A stretch of 64,000 nucleotides of DNA from Sinomonas cyclohexanicum (GCF_020886775.1 NZ_AP024525.1:2976001-3040000); one strand, 5' to 3'. Positions 36,385 through 45,403 are shown, counted from the stretch's first letter. Notes: generated by a model not told the origin, from the letters alone. Numbers and translations: made by a program.

Positions 36385-37881
36385 TTAGGCGGCTTCATCT
36401 CCCGGCGCCACCACGGCCTTGACCGTCTGCCACAGGATGAAGATGTCTCCGACGAGCGACCAGTTCTCCACGTAGTAGAGGTCGAGGCGGAGGGCGTCCT
36501 TCCAGGCCAAGGTCGAGCGGCCCCCGACCTGCCACATTCCGCTCATGCCGGGCTTGAGCAGCAGGCGCCGGCGCGCGGCGTCGTCGTACAGCTCCACCTC
36601 GCCTGCGCGCTGCGGCCGCGGACCCACCAGGCTCATCGTGCCGAAGAGCACGTTGAACAGCTGCGGGAACTCGTCGAGGGAGTGCTTCCGGATGAACCTT
36701 CCGACGGGTGTGATGCGCGGGTCATTCTCGACTTTGAACAGAGGCTGGTCCGTCCGGCCCTGCTGCGCGAGGAGCCCCCGGAGCAGATCATCCGCATTGG
36801 CGTGCATCGAGCGGAACTTGTACATCATGAACGGCTTGCCGTTGAGGCCGATGCGCTCCTGACGGTAGATCACGGGACCTGGGCTCGTGGCCTTGACGGC
36901 AGCCGCCAGGGCGAGCAGGAGCGGCGAGGAGAGGATGATGAGCACGAGCGCCCCGAAGAAGTCGAAGACCCTCTTGCCCGCGTGCCGGGGTCCCTCGTAC
37001 CGCGGCACCTCGACATGGACGAGGGGCAGTCCTGCCACCGGCCGCGTCCTCACGCGCGGCCCGGCCACATCGGTCAGGCTCGCCCCCAGGATGAGCTGGT
37101 GGCGCTCGCCGTCGAGCTTCCAGCTCATTCGCCGCACGGCCTCCGGCGTGAGCCCCTCGGCCCCTGTGATGACCAAGGTGTCGGCCTCCGTCTCCGCCAT
37201 CGCGCGTTCTATCGCGTCGAGTCCGTAGTAGAGGGGGACCGCGGGAACAGGATCATCTGTGTTCCGCGCTGGCCTCGTCCAGCACTCTCCGACCACCCGG
37301 TAGCCCTCGTGGATGTTGCGTGCGAACTCCTCACGCAGGTGCTGGGTGGATCCGGGCGAACCGACCAGGATGATCCGCGCGCAGAAGTCTCCTGCGCGCC
37401 GCTTGGCCCCGAGCCATTGCCTCCACGTCCATCGCGAGAGGACGAGGACCGCGATTCCCGTGGGCAGGGCCACCAGGATGTAGCCCCGCGCGAGACTGAT
37501 CTCGAAGAGGAAGGCGATGATCGCCACGATGCCGAAGAGGCGCAGCGAGGCGTCCGCGATGCACCGGTACTCCAGCGGCCCCGCACCGATGATGCGCACG
37601 CTGCGCGTTTCGTAGATGGCCAGGGTCGCAGTCCACGCGATCACTAGGGCCGCCGACACGAGCGAATAGTTCACCGCCAGGGCACCTCGGGACCCCCTGA
37701 AGGCCACATCAGTGCTGTCGAAGCCGAACCATGCGATCTGGACGCCGAAGACCACCCACACCAGAACGAGGAAGTCGGTGAGGAGGAGGCGCCTGGCCAG
37801 CCATCGCCCCCACGTTTCCTCGCGGCGCGCGGAGAGGCTTCCGTGGTCCACATCCACGCGGTCCATATCCATTGCCGTCAT
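36385..37881 (-). CDS. Exopolysaccharide-initiating sugar-1-phosphate transferase (WbaP/CpsE-like)
   Basis: A 498-aa polyprenyl-phosphate glycosyl-phosphotransferase. Four N-terminal helices are followed by a CoA-binding-like domain. The catalytic C-terminus begins KRVFDFFGALVLIILSSPLLL (about 315), then SPGPVIYRQERIG, MYKFRSM, and RKHSLDEFPQLFNVLFGTMSLVGPRP. It starts repeat-unit assembly by moving sugar-1-phosphate onto undecaprenyl phosphate. The ATG at 37881 follows GGGGGACAAG; a TTG at 37977 would add 32 residues and has weaker support. First gene of the polymer run, divergent from the CPBP protease gene. Confidence 0.93.
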   Translation of the reverse strand: MTAMDMDRVDVDHGSLSARREETWGRWLARRLLLTDFLVLVWVVFGVQIAWFGFDSTDVAFRGSRGALAVNYSLVSAALVIAWTATLAIYETRSVRIIGAGPLEYRCIADASLRLFGIVAIIAFLFEISLARGYILVALPTGIAVLVLSRWTWRQWLGAKRRAGDFCARIILVGSPGSTQHLREEFARNIHEGYRVVGECWTRPARNTDDPVPAVPLYYGLDAIERAMAETEADTLVITGAEGLTPEAVRRMSWKLDGERHQLILGASLTDVAGPRVRTRPVAGLPLVHVEVPRYEGPRHAGKRVFDFFGALVLIILSSPLLLALAAAVKATSPGPVIYRQERIGLNGKPFMMYKFRSMHANADDLLRGLLAQQGRTDQPLFKVENDPRITPVGRFIRKHSLDEFPQLFNVLFGTMSLVGPRPQRAGEVELYDDAARRRLLLKPGMSGMWQVGGRSTLAWKDALRLDLYYVENWSLVGDIFILWQTVKAVVAPGDEAA

Positions 37882-38017
37882 CTTGTCCCCCAGTCCATGC
37901 AGCCGAACTACTCGCAGCAGCGCCCAGGCCTCCTCAGCCACCTTGCGACGCATCACATCGTTCGTGACAGTGAACAATGTAACCTGTCATCAACATTTAC
38001 AAAAATTGTAGAGAATC

Positions 38018-38719
38018 GTGCAAGACGTGAAGACCGCTACGAACAAGCGGCTCGGGTGGGCCGCTGCCGGGCTTGCGGCCGCCCTCCTTGCCGGGCGCGG
38101 CGCCGAGCCCGTTCTGCCGTATATCGTGGACCCCGCGCTCCGCGCCTCCGCCGGCTACGCGGTCGTCTGGCTGCCGCTGATCGCCGGACTGGTGGCGGCG
38201 TTCTGGGGGCAGAAGATGCGGCGCACGGCTACCGACCTCGGCCTGGCCATCAGGCCCCAGGATGTGCTGTGGGGTGTGGGCATAGGATGCTTGGGCCGCG
38301 GGGCCGAGCACGTCTGCCGGCTCGCCCTCGCCGGCCCCGCGGGCGGGGTACCGACCATGGGGACCATGGCGGTCGCGTGGGGTGTGCTGGCGCCTACGCT
38401 CGTCGCCCCGCTGCTCGAGGAGACGTACTTCAGGGGACTCATCCAACGCGGGATCGCCACAGCCGGGCCTCCGATCATGGCAATGGGACGCAGGGGCGCC
38501 ATGGTCCTCGCCGTTCTGCTCTCGTCAGTGGTGTTCGCGGCGACCCATGTCGTCATGCTCGCCGCCCAGCCCCACATGGCCGCAGTGGCCGGGCTGGCCA
38601 CCCTGGCCTTCGGGCTGTTGGCCGGCACCCTGACGGCGGCGACGGGACGTCTCGGCGGGGCGATCGTCGGGCACGTCGCCTTCAACGGCATCGGCGTGCT
38701 GGTGCTCGGGGCCTTCTGA
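38018..38719 (+). CDS. CPBP-family intramembrane glutamic protease
   Basis: A 233-aa membrane protein with six to eight hydrophobic segments. The catalytic motif LLEETYFRGLIQRG (EExxxR, near residue 134), FAATHVVML (second motif, FxxxH) and GHVAFNGIGVLV (HxxxN) are all present. Such proteins are CaaX-like or bacteriocin-immunity-type proteases; the substrate is unknown. The GTG at 38018 has only a weak GAGA site and a second GTG lies nine bases on. It is divergent from the sugar-transferase gene, sharing an AT-rich promoter region at 37980-38015. Confidence 0.88.
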   Translation: MQDVKTATNKRLGWAAAGLAAALLAGRGAEPVLPYIVDPALRASAGYAVVWLPLIAGLVAAFWGQKMRRTATDLGLAIRPQDVLWGVGIGCLGRGAEHVCRLALAGPAGGVPTMGTMAVAWGVLAPTLVAPLLEETYFRGLIQRGIATAGPPIMAMGRRGAMVLAVLLSSVVFAATHVVMLAAQPHMAAVAGLATLAFGLLAGTLTAATGRLGGAIVGHVAFNGIGVLVLGAF

Positions 38720-38739
38720 CCGTCACCGCGTGGGAGACT

Positions 38740-39264
38740 TCACTCGACCGGGGCAGTCCTGCCGACGAGACACGTCCCCGAGCCCACGGCCTCGTCGCGA
38801 TTGGCCACGATGCTCGCGTCGGCGCGCACATACTGGCCGATCAGACACGTGGGGCCGAGGCGGACGGAGACCGTGAGGGCGGGGGACGCGAGGTTGGCGC
38901 TGGTCCGGTCGGCCGTGCGCTCCATGGCGTCCGGATCGAATCCTGCCGCCGTCAGCGCGTCGGTGAGGGTCCGTGCCGTGAGCGAGGACGGCCGTGTGGC
39001 CCGGGCTGCCGTCTCGAGGGTGCTCGTGAACAGCTCGAGGTCCTCCCTGCCCCCTGACGCCGGTGGGCCATCGGATCGTGTCTGCCCCGGTGAGGGAACG
39101 ATCGGAGGCGCGGGCGGCGCCGTCGGCCCTGAGGCAGGACCCTGCGGCGGCCGTACCGCACTGACCAGGGCCGGCGTTCCGAGGCACGCGGCCAGCGCAA
39201 CGGCGCCGGTGACGGCGAGCACCGCCCGCTTCCGCGCCGGCGACGGGCGCTTGGGGGCACCCAT
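38740..39264 (-). CDS. Exported DUF6993-type protein
   Basis: A 174-aa exported protein. The hydrophobic N-terminus RAVLAVTGAVALAACLGTP may be a signal anchor or lipoprotein signal (LAAC). A Pro-rich spacer (about 40-75) precedes a folded domain with FDPDAMERTADRTSANLASPALTVSVRLGPTCLIGQYV and a second Cys in GTCLVGRT, suggesting a disulfide. It resembles the DUF6993 proteins of Micrococcaceae; the name is from memory and the role unknown. The ATG follows GGACGGGGC. Third gene of a sortase E cluster. Confidence 0.75.
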   Translation of the reverse strand: MGAPKRPSPARKRAVLAVTGAVALAACLGTPALVSAVRPPQGPASGPTAPPAPPIVPSPGQTRSDGPPASGGREDLELFTSTLETAARATRPSSLTARTLTDALTAAGFDPDAMERTADRTSANLASPALTVSVRLGPTCLIGQYVRADASIVANRDEAVGSGTCLVGRTAPVE

Positions 39265-39266
39265 GG

Positions 39267-39428
39267 CTAGCCCCGTCCGATGGTCGTGCTGCTGTCGACG
39301 AACGTCGTGGCGACCCAGGGAAAGACCCATTGGTCCAGTACCACGCCGAGCGCGGCGAGGCCTGCGAGGAGGATGAGGACGCGTACCAGGGCAGTGCCGG
39401 GCAGAATCCTCCAGAGCGCTTTGTACAT
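39267..39428 (-). CDS. 53-aa single-helix membrane protein in sortase operon
   Basis: A gene too short for ordinary searches: MYKALWRILPGTALVRVLILLAGLAALGVVLDQWVFPWV followed by a short outside tail with TIGRG and a TAG stop. One strong hydrophobic helix (about 14-34) is preceded by positive charges. It starts right after the sortase stop (39430); GAAGG lies nine bases before the ATG. An upstream in-frame ATG at 39437 would overlap the sortase gene. The next gene begins three bases after its stop. Tight spacing implies co-translation with the sortase. Confidence 0.72.
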   Translation of the reverse strand: MYKALWRILPGTALVRVLILLAGLAALGVVLDQWVFPWVATTFVDSSTTIGRG

Positions 39429-39429
39429 C

Positions 39430-40317
39430 TCAGCCATCCTTCTTCAGATGAGGGGCGAGCTCGCTCGGCGGCGCAACGTCGAACCCCACGAATGTGCCGT
39501 AGGCCGCGAGACGCTCGAGGGGCGGGAAGACTGCCGGGTAGCACGTGGTCAGCGTGATGAACCGGTCCTGTCCCACCGTGTGTGACACCGTGGGCACCGC
39601 GTTCAGGACATCGACCGCCTCAGGCTGGACGAACTGGAAGTTCCGGAAGGCGTACGTGTACCAGCCCTGCTGCGTCTGGATGTAGATGCGGTCTCCGAGG
39701 CGGAGCTTGCTCACATTGAGAAAACTGTTGCCGTAGCCGATGTCATGGGCAGCCACCGCGAAGTTCCCCTGCCCTCCCGGCATCGCCGTTCCTGGGTAGT
39801 GGCCTACGCCGGCGCTGAGGCTGTTCAGGACGCGCTCCGTGTCAACGGATTGGCGGACAACCCGGCGCCAGGAGTCGCCGAACCGAGGAACGTAGATCAC
39901 ACCGATGGCATCGGCGACCCGCTCGGGCTCGGCCATCACCGGCACCGCGAGCGGCCCGGCCGCCGCGGCCGACGCGGCCGGACCACCCGGTTCGCCGGAA
40001 GCGTCAGCGGCCGAGCTGGAAGCCGCCGGAGATTCTGCCGCGTGGTCCATCTCCTGCATGAAGGCGCGGCTCTGCTCGGCAGCCACCTGTTCCTGGCTGA
40101 TACCGACCGTCCACGGGTGGATGTAGGCGTACCAGAGGACGAAACCTCCGATCAGGACGGCGAAGGTCACAAGAAGCTCGCCCAGAACCCCCAAAGCCGC
40201 CAGCGCCCTCCAGCTTCCCCCTTCAGGGGCCGGATTCTCGTCTCTCACTGCCCCTCCGCTACTTCCGGCAAGTCCCAATCTTTCGACAGCCCTGAGCAAC
40301 ATTACAGGATCTGTCAT
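39430..40317 (-). CDS. Class E sortase
   Basis: A 295-aa transpeptidase. It has an N-terminal membrane helix (LGVLGELLVTFAVLIGGFVLWYAY, about 35-58) and an Ala/Ser/Pro-rich linker. The sortase fold has AVAAHDIGYGNSFLNVSKL, with the catalytic His, and ITLTTCYPAVFPPLERLAAYG with catalytic Cys259 and Arg269. Class E enzymes recognise LAxTG; the LAETG protein at 24865 fits as substrate. The ATG at 40317 has a modest site; ATG at 40302 is possible. It heads a three-gene cluster with the 53-aa and DUF6993-type proteins. Confidence 0.9.
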   Translation of the reverse strand: MTDPVMLLRAVERLGLAGSSGGAVRDENPAPEGGSWRALAALGVLGELLVTFAVLIGGFVLWYAYIHPWTVGISQEQVAAEQSRAFMQEMDHAAESPAASSSAADASGEPGGPAASAAAAGPLAVPVMAEPERVADAIGVIYVPRFGDSWRRVVRQSVDTERVLNSLSAGVGHYPGTAMPGGQGNFAVAAHDIGYGNSFLNVSKLRLGDRIYIQTQQGWYTYAFRNFQFVQPEAVDVLNAVPTVSHTVGQDRFITLTTCYPAVFPPLERLAAYGTFVGFDVAPPSELAPHLKKDG

Positions 40318-40375
40318 CCGTCCGTTCAAGGATGACCGTTTTGCCCACCCGCCCACGATCCCGAATGATGGACGG

Positions 40376-41287
40376 GTGAGCACAGCGACGGGGAAGAGCG
40401 AGGCCAACGGCCTGCCCCTCGTCGACCTCCCCCTCGAGGACCGGGTCCGGCTAGCGCACGCGCTCATCGAGTCCGCCGCCACAGGCGCAGGAGCGGACCT
40501 CCTCCACATCAAGGGCTACTCCACCTTCCCCGGCCTGTACGCACCGGGCCGCGAGAGCACTGATGTGGACGTGATCGTCCGCCCCGCCCATGTGGACGCC
40601 CTCGTGGAGGCGCTGAGGGCCCGCGGCTGGCGGACCGTCACCACGTTCCGCACCGGCTCCGTGTTCCACCACGCCATGACCCTGTGGAATGACCAGTGGG
40701 GCTACGTGGACGTCCACCGCGCCTTCCCCGGCGTCGGCATTCCGGCGGACGATTTCTTCGAACGCCTGTGGGAGCATCGGGCCACGATGGACATCGCGGG
40801 ATGGCCGTGCCTGGTGCCCACGCGCGAGCACCAGGCGCTCATGATCGCGCTGCATGCGGCGCGGGACCCGCACCGGGGAGCGGACGACGTCGCGTACCTC
40901 CGTTCCGCGCTCTCCCCCGCCGAATGGGACCGGGTCGAGGCCCTCGCCGGGGCCGTGGGCGCGCACCTGAGCTTCGCGGCCGCCACCGGCCACCTGGACG
41001 AGTGGGCGGCGCACCCCGAGCACGACGTCTGGGAGGTCATGTCCCGCGGCGGCACCCGCGTGGAGCTGTTCCGCGCCCGGTGGCGGGCGGCGCAGGGCAC
41101 GGCCGAGCGCGCCGGGCTGCTGAAGTCCCTCGTGGTCGTGAACAGGGACCACCTGCGCATGCGGCTCCAGCGCGAGCCGCGGCTTGCAGACGTCGTGAGG
41201 GAGGTCCAGATGCGAGCGGCGGACGTTCTCCGCGCCGCGACCGGACGCCGCGCCGGCGAGGCTCAGTCGGCGCACGACGGCGGCTGA
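40376..41287 (+). CDS. Nucleotidyltransferase-family protein (NTP_transf_5-like, copy 1)
   Basis: A 303-aa protein. LLHIKGYSTFPGLYAPGRESTDVDVIVRPAHVDALVEALRARGW is the characteristic GG/K-G..SxDxD core of minimal nucleotidyltransferases; the aspartates in TDVDV (about residues 62-66) would bind metal. VDVHRAFPG is a second conserved motif. Substrate unknown. A paralogue lies at 45368 within the glycan operon. The GTG start is preceded by GATGGACGG. It is divergent from the class E sortase and convergent with the second phosphatase. Confidence 0.82.
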   Translation: MSTATGKSEANGLPLVDLPLEDRVRLAHALIESAATGAGADLLHIKGYSTFPGLYAPGRESTDVDVIVRPAHVDALVEALRARGWRTVTTFRTGSVFHHAMTLWNDQWGYVDVHRAFPGVGIPADDFFERLWEHRATMDIAGWPCLVPTREHQALMIALHAARDPHRGADDVAYLRSALSPAEWDRVEALAGAVGAHLSFAAATGHLDEWAAHPEHDVWEVMSRGGTRVELFRARWRAAQGTAERAGLLKSLVVVNRDHLRMRLQREPRLADVVREVQMRAADVLRAATGRRAGEAQSAHDGG

Positions 41288-41332
41288 GCAGCTCCCGCAC
41301 CCGGCTCGCGAACCGCTGCCGGTGGCGTCGCG

Positions 41333-41860
41333 CTACCGCCGGCTGGTGGCATCGATGCCGGGAAGGATCACGGCGAGGAGTCCGTCGAGGTCCACGAGCG
41401 CGCGGGCGGCTGCAGGCAGTCCCCCGCCGAAGGGATCGTCGAAGTCGTCCGAGTGGTCGTACGGCGCGTCGTCAGCCGCCAGGAACGCGAGCGGATCGGC
41501 CCGCCTCGGGATCCGCGAGAGCAGCCGCGCTGCCCGGCGGACCGTGAGCGTCTTGACGCGGGCCTGGGGTTCCTCGTTGAGCACCCAGGCCCGCTGCACA
41601 GCCTCGAAGGTCAGGATGAGGTCTGCTTCACGTACCAGGCCGCGAGAGACCTGCTCTGCTGAATGGCCCGACGTGTCGATGCCCCGGCCCTCGAGGAGCC
41701 GGCCGATGGGCTCGTCGACGCCGCGTCCAACGAGTGCGCCGATTCCTGCGCTGCGGAACCTCCAGCCGCCCTCCGGGTCGGCACATCCACGGCTGAGGAG
41801 CTCGGCAGCCGCGGAGCGGACGATGTTCGCATGGCACACGAACAGGAGACGCCGTGCCAT
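41333..41860 (-). CDS. Low-molecular-weight protein tyrosine phosphatase-like (copy 2)
   Basis: A 175-aa phosphatase with loop VCHANIVRSA (Cys9, Arg15) and a likely general-acid segment in DDFDDPFGGG near residue 146. The P-loop is CHANIVRS rather than the classical CxGNxCRS. It follows the second tyrosine autokinase gene by 3 bp, repeating the kinase-phosphatase arrangement of the first cluster and suggesting an independent control module for a second polymer. Confidence 0.87.
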   Translation of the reverse strand: MARRLLFVCHANIVRSAAAELLSRGCADPEGGWRFRSAGIGALVGRGVDEPIGRLLEGRGIDTSGHSAEQVSRGLVREADLILTFEAVQRAWVLNEEPQARVKTLTVRRAARLLSRIPRRADPLAFLAADDAPYDHSDDFDDPFGGGLPAAARALVDLDGLLAVILPGIDATSRR

Positions 41861-41863
41861 CAG

Positions 41864-43426
41864 CTACCGGGAAAGCGTGCGGCGTGCCCTGCGCAGGATG
41901 GCCGATTCAGCGTGGCCGGACCCGGAGTCCCCATAGACGGGAGCCCCGTAGTGCTCGTCGAAGGTCTGCTCCTCGAATTCCAGTTGGCCGTAGGTCTGTT
42001 GCCGGACCTCGTGGAACGCGGGTTGCGTTGAGGCGACCGCGGGAGCCTCGGGGGCAACCGGCCGGCGCACCGGCACCGACGGGTTCGACTGCACATAGGC
42101 CCGGTACTGCCGGTACTTCCCGTACCCGTAGCCGCCACCGAGGTCCTTCACCTGAACCATATTCAGGACTACGCCGAGCACACGGGCCTTCACCTGCCCG
42201 AGGAGCTCCCGCGCAGCCGTGACGTCCGCCTTCCGGGTCTTGCCTGCGCTGGCAACTAAGACCACGCCGTCGACCGCGGCCGTGATCAGCAGGGAATCGG
42301 TCACGGGAACGACAGGTGCCGAGTCGACGATCACGAGGTAGTCGCTGCTCAGCTCCTCGATGAGGCTCGCAAACGACTGGGAACCCAACATCTCAGAAGG
42401 GTTCGGCGGCAGGCCCCCGGACGGCAGGACGAACAGGTGGGGATCGTCGGTCTGCCGGACCACGTCGGCGAGCGGGACCTGTCCGCTGAGCACCTCGGAG
42501 AGCCCCACATGGCCGTCGAGCGCGAACCGGTCGGCGATGACGGGCCGGCGGAGGTCCGCGTCGATCACCACGGTGGGCTGGCCGGATTCGGCGAACACGC
42601 GGGCCACGGACATGGCGATGGTGGACTTGCCCTCGCCGGGATTCGCGCTCGTGATCAGGATGCTCCGGACCGGCTTGTCCACGTTCGCGAATCGGAGCGC
42701 AGTGCGAATCTGCCTGAAGGCTTCGCCGGAGAGGCTCTCGGCGTAGCTGTTGCCCCTGTCCTTCTTGCCGCCGATGCGGGGCAGGCGTCCCAGGATTCCG
42801 GCTCCGCTGAGTTCTGCCAGCTCATTGGTGGTGCGGACACGCACGTCGACGAGCTGGCGGAAGAGCAGGATCAGGTAGGCGAGAGCAAGGCCGCCGCCGG
42901 CACCGATGCCAAGGGCAAGCTTGACGTTGGGGGACGACGGCGCGGTCGGCGCCTCTGCGTTCTGGAGGGGGATGACCTCGAGCGTGCCGTTGGTTCCGCC
43001 GGACGCCGAGGACTCAATGTCTGTGATGACTCCCGCTAGCGCCTTGAGCGCCCCGTTGGCGAGCGCAAGCGCAGAGGAAGGATTGGACGAGGACGCCTTG
43101 ACCTCGATCATCTGTCCCCCGGGGACCACGTCCGCACTGAGGGTCCCGCCCAGATTCCTCGCGTCGATCTTCGCATCCTGGGCGATCTTGTCCCGCACGG
43201 CCTGGCTGGAGAGGAGCGGAAGATAGGACTTCGCACGGCTCGTCGCCGAATCCGTACCGCTGAACACGACCGAGCCCTTCAGTGCCACGAAGCCCGTGGA
43301 ACTTGCCACGTACGTCTTTGGCACAACGAACGCATACCCGGCGCCCATGATGAGGCCAACAACGACTCCGAGGACGAGCATGCGCCAATGCCGACGCGTC
43401 AGTGTGATGAAATCGAGCACAGTCAC
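41864..43426 (-). CDS. Wzz + BY-kinase fusion, tyrosine autokinase (copy 2)
   Basis: A 520-aa membrane protein paralogous to the one at 34861. The N-terminal Wzz domain has helices at about 14-34 and 185-205. The kinase has Walker A TSANPGEGKSTIAMSVA near 273, Walker A' VVIDADLRRPVIA and Walker B VIVDSAPVVPVTDS. The tail has tyrosines in GGGYGYGKYRQYRAY and further Tyr (QQTYGQLEF, DEHYGAPVYG). The GTG at 43426 follows AAGGAG. It has a longer, Pro/Glu-rich tail than copy 1, so signalling may differ. Confidence 0.92.
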   Translation of the reverse strand: MTVLDFITLTRRHWRMLVLGVVVGLIMGAGYAFVVPKTYVASSTGFVALKGSVVFSGTDSATSRAKSYLPLLSSQAVRDKIAQDAKIDARNLGGTLSADVVPGGQMIEVKASSSNPSSALALANGALKALAGVITDIESSASGGTNGTLEVIPLQNAEAPTAPSSPNVKLALGIGAGGGLALAYLILLFRQLVDVRVRTTNELAELSGAGILGRLPRIGGKKDRGNSYAESLSGEAFRQIRTALRFANVDKPVRSILITSANPGEGKSTIAMSVARVFAESGQPTVVIDADLRRPVIADRFALDGHVGLSEVLSGQVPLADVVRQTDDPHLFVLPSGGLPPNPSEMLGSQSFASLIEELSSDYLVIVDSAPVVPVTDSLLITAAVDGVVLVASAGKTRKADVTAARELLGQVKARVLGVVLNMVQVKDLGGGYGYGKYRQYRAYVQSNPSVPVRRPVAPEAPAVASTQPAFHEVRQQTYGQLEFEEQTFDEHYGAPVYGDSGSGHAESAILRRARRTLSR

Positions 43427-43732
43427 TCGGATGGACTCCTTGCCCCCATGCGTCCCAGCTGTGGGACTAAGCTTCCCCATTCGGTGGCACTCCCCCGAGG
43501 GGCAAAGCCAACGGCCAGTATAGCGAACCGAAAGCACTACCCAGGCAATAGATCATTCGCGGACTGTCAATCCGCCACCGAGAGGTGTCACACGCGATTT
43601 GGTGGTGTGCCGCCCGTGCCTTAGTGTTCGCTTGTACCTGCTCTCCCAGAGGAGCATGCGTACGAATGGGGAGCAATGCATGCCGTTCGGCGCGTCCTTG
43701 GGGGGCCTTTCAGTGAGAGAGTAAGGAAGTCC
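43427..43732. other. Divergent promoter region, no gene seen
   Basis: A 306-bp stretch between the autokinase (minus) and the Tat-exported protein (plus). It is less GC-rich than its surroundings around 43510-43640. An in-frame ATG at 43676 of the downstream gene lies here, but its GGGGAG is too close to be preferred. I see no hairpin or RNA gene. Confidence 0.5.
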
Positions 43733-45346
43733 GTGACGTCCACCGACGCCCCCACACCCGTGTCCACAGGATCCTCGGCTGCAGGGCGGATTGCCCGCCG
43801 CACCGTTCTCGGCGGTGCCGCGTGGGCAGCCCCCACGATCCTTCTGGCGCAGAGCGCTTCAGCAGCGGCGGCGAGCTGCCGCGACGTGTACAAGAACCAG
43901 GCGATGGGCCAGCTCCTCGCCGGCATGCTCGGCGGCTACAACCTCGCGCAGATCACGCCAGCCCATGCGAGCGTCGATGCCGCGTCCGGCCCGAACATTG
44001 CGACCGACGGCAATACGCTCAACGTCAACGCGCTCGGAATTCAGCTCCCGCTCCTCCCCGCCGGAAACACGATCTCGAGCGTCCTCGCCCTCGTGGTGAA
44101 CCAGAACCTCGGCACGCTCAATCAGTTCGCCCAGGCCAACACGAACGGCGAGGCCATCGGCGCCTCCGGCGCGGTGAGCAACGCGAGCGGCGGCATCAAC
44201 CTCACGAACCCGAGCCCCAGCTCGCCTGAGTTCGGCACGCTCCACCTCAAATCGATCCTGCAGCAGATCACGGGCAACTCGAATGTGACGAATCTTGTAG
44301 CCCAGGTGACGGACATCGGGCTCCAGATCGGCGCCGTCGTCGGCCGAGCTTCGTGGGTCGGCTGCCCCGCACCCCAGACCCTGCGTGAGTACCTGATCGC
44401 CTACCTGCGCCTCGTCGTGAAGTCTGCAGTCATTGGCAACCTCGCCACGGGCATTCAGGGTGTCCTGAACACGACGGCTTCCGCCTCGGCCGTGGTCACG
44501 GGGATCAACAACATCCTCAACCCGGTCCTCGCGGTCATCAGTGGGGCGAACAAGCTGAGCACCACTGTCACGCTCACGCTGGACACCACGGTGCTCACTC
44601 CCCTCCCCACAGATGTCACAGCCCCACTGCGCATCGACATCAACGGAGCCACGGCTACGCTCGATCTCACGACGCTGCTTGGCGGCGCCTACCAGGGCGG
44701 GGTCTCGAACAAGCTGAATGGCCGCTCTCCCAACACCCCCCTGTACTCAACGGGCGAGATCAACGCACTGGATCCCGTCAAGGTCATCAACCAGTGGGTC
44801 GACTCCTTCAATGCCGTCCTCGATCAGGTCATCCAAGTCAAGATAACGACCCTGGCTCAGACCAACGGCGGGCAGACCAAGGCGACGATCGCCATCAGTG
44901 GGACCCTAGGCGAGGTTTCCAACGGAACTGCCAGTGTCACGGTGACACCCGACGTGGGCGGGGTCATCGCCACTGCCGTTAAACCCCTCCTCCCGGCCAT
45001 TGGAACTGTCCTCAAGAACGCCATCGTCGGTGCGCTCCGCCCCAGCAACGGCACGCTCGCCACGGTGTTCAACGGCCTGGACAGCCTGCTGATCAACGTC
45101 TTCGCGGTGCTGCGCGACGTCCTCCTCATCACTGTGGATCGCGAGTGGGATCTGGACGTCCCCACGAACGCCACCACGGACGTCGCCCAGAGCATCGGCT
45201 ACCCGTCATGGACCACGCCGGCCTTCAACAAGGAGTACTTCGTCTCCGCGCTCGAGGTCAGCCTGCTCCCCGGCGTTGCGGCTCCTGCCGGCCTCCTCGA
45301 CATCAAGCTGGCGACCGGCGCCGTCGGACCCAAGTCCGTGGCCTGA
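43733..45346 (+). CDS. Tat-exported choice-of-anchor G family protein
   Basis: A 537-aa exported protein. The twin-arginine signal ARRTVLGGAAWAAPTILLAQSASA is at about residues 20-45. The mature part is Thr/Asn/Val-rich and beta-helical-looking, with many short repeats (NVNALGIQLPLLP, GGINLTNPSPSSPEFGTLHL, TLGEVSNGTASVTVTPDVGG). It resembles choice-of-anchor G surface proteins, but the anchor itself is not visible: it ends with GPKSVA and no sorting signal or C-terminal helix. The GTG at 43733 follows AAGGA; ATG at 43676 is the longer alternative. Divergent from the second autokinase. Confidence 0.78.
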   Translation: MTSTDAPTPVSTGSSAAGRIARRTVLGGAAWAAPTILLAQSASAAAASCRDVYKNQAMGQLLAGMLGGYNLAQITPAHASVDAASGPNIATDGNTLNVNALGIQLPLLPAGNTISSVLALVVNQNLGTLNQFAQANTNGEAIGASGAVSNASGGINLTNPSPSSPEFGTLHLKSILQQITGNSNVTNLVAQVTDIGLQIGAVVGRASWVGCPAPQTLREYLIAYLRLVVKSAVIGNLATGIQGVLNTTASASAVVTGINNILNPVLAVISGANKLSTTVTLTLDTTVLTPLPTDVTAPLRIDINGATATLDLTTLLGGAYQGGVSNKLNGRSPNTPLYSTGEINALDPVKVINQWVDSFNAVLDQVIQVKITTLAQTNGGQTKATIAISGTLGEVSNGTASVTVTPDVGGVIATAVKPLLPAIGTVLKNAIVGALRPSNGTLATVFNGLDSLLINVFAVLRDVLLITVDREWDLDVPTNATTDVAQSIGYPSWTTPAFNKEYFVSALEVSLLPGVAAPAGLLDIKLATGAVGPKSVA

Positions 45347-45359
45347 TTCGCTCTCAGCA

Positions 45360-45403
45360 GGCGAGGCCTACCGCCCTCTCACGAGGTCGCGGTAGGCCTC
45401 GCC
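45360..45403. terminator. 15-bp perfect hairpin between convergent genes
   Basis: GGCGAGGCCTACCGC (45360-45374) pairs perfectly with GCGGTAGGCCTCGCC (45389-45403). It lies after the stop of the Tat-exported protein gene and spans the stop (45368) of the convergent nucleotidyltransferase gene, so it can end both transcripts, including the long glycan operon. Confidence 0.78.

Noticed and set aside
34273-41860. Phosphatases considered as arsenate reductases
   Set aside because: The low-molecular-weight phosphatase fold is shared, but DPY/DDPF motifs and adjacency to tyrosine autokinases favour tyrosine phosphatases.
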